DNA of 64,000 nucleotides from Protula sp. h YS-2021 (Eukaryota > Annelida > Polychaeta > Sabellida > Serpulidae): NCBI GenBank assembly GCA_949752745.1, contig OX457026.1, positions 48,454,456 to 48,518,455 on the forward strand. Direction: 5' to 3'. The notes under the pieces were generated by a model, which ran no database searches, was not told the origin of the DNA, and saw only the letters and a program-made list of their open reading frames with translations. The translations under genes and the position numbers were made by a program. Positions within the stretch are counted from its first letter, which is position 1. Every line of letters starts with the position of its first letter. Of the stretch, positions 63,558 through 64,000 are shown in pieces.

Positions 63558-63897
63558 TACAGTGAACAAGCATAATCATTTCATTTCACGAAACGCATAA
63601 AATTTCCAGCTGTTTAAATTGTGCTCGCAACACATTTTTTTATAAACAAAGTTGCCAAAATGTTCATAACGTTGCTAAAGTCAGCAGAGTATAATCTGAC
63701 AATAAACTGGGTAAGATAGATTTGTAAACATTATGCTTGTTTACTAAATTCTCGTTAGACATCTCGTGTAGTCTGGGACGTCATTACGCGTAATAACTGA
63801 AAATGTTAGGCATTTCGTGACCTGACTTTGCGGTCACAGGCATTTTGCGTAATGTTTGGCTGTTACGTGTAACAACTGATTACGCTTGTTGACTGCA
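63558..63897. mobile_element. MITE 3 in intron 12
   Basis: Ends TACAGTGAACAAGCATAATCA and, inverted from the right, TGCAGTCAACAAGCGTAATCA. Subterminal inverted repeats (GTTACGTGTAAC, CATTTCGTGACC...GGTCAC) follow the same plan as MITE 2. The preceding base context is TATATGT, as for MITE 2. Confidence 0.7.
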
Positions 63898-63958
63898 ACA
63901 AATATAATGCAGACATCTTTAAAACTGGCCAAAAGTTAACGGATGAATTTTCTTTCAG

Positions 63959-64000
63959 CTCTGAGCGTGATGAGCTCGGACGACGACCTAGCCAACCTGC
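63959..64000 (+). CDS. Ubl-4TM-ARM gene, exon 13 (continues past the window)
   Basis: Acceptor TTTTCTTTCAG. Two bases complete Ala, then L-S-V-M-S-S-D-D-D-L-A-N-L. The exon is open at the right edge. Confidence 0.85.

Overview
This is animal nuclear DNA: interrupted genes with GT-AG introns, long AT-rich introns, and a dense mix of transposons (CR1/L2-type and other non-LTR elements, a full-length BEL/Pao retrotransposon, a Maverick/Polinton remnant, Tc1, pogo and hAT-like pieces, tRNA-derived SINE sequence, MITEs). The dispersed repeats carrying 'GTCCGTCCGTCTGTC' microsatellites and arrays of ~130-150 bp core units resemble those common in marine invertebrates. A mollusc or other lophotrochozoan is my best guess, but no species marker was seen.

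Layout. 1-1764: minus-strand CR1/L2-like LINE ORF, open off the left edge, abutting a Polinton remnant (1778-4682) that carries a Cys-rich ORF, a decayed paralogue, a NADAR-domain gene, two small genes overlapping at TAATG, and a frameshifted integrase. 4.7-9.8 kb: repeats. 10.5-16.3 kb: plus-strand exon-like pieces with compatible splice phases (a cyclin-D-like exon, an orphan exon, and SET-domain exons joined by a GC-AG intron), interrupted by a hAT-like MITE. 16.3-21.3 kb: pogo and Tc1 transposase fragments and repeats. 22.2-26.8 kb: minus-strand non-LTR element with ORF1 and a broken ORF2. 26.9-29.1 kb: plus-strand 5'-truncated LINE. 29.8-31 kb: duplicated repeat.

31986-39929: a complete BEL/Pao retrotransposon with two 536-bp LTRs (about 8 differences) and the 5-bp target duplication CAGAT. 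Its gag and pol are broken by an internal tandem duplication, a stop and several frameshifts. A tRNA-Asp-like sequence sits inside a poly-T tract near its 3' end.

40628-64000: the best host gene, 13 exons on the plus strand, running off the right edge. Splice phases agree across all 12 introns. It encodes a ubiquitin-like fold, about four transmembrane helices and a run of armadillo-type repeats, in total at least ~595 residues. I do not recognise a named orthologue. Its introns hold a nested TIR element, a ~2-kb minisatellite with a 28-bp unit, three related MITEs in the last visible intron, and a tandem array derived from the 3' end of exon 11 that contains a splice-competent, frame-preserving cassette candidate.
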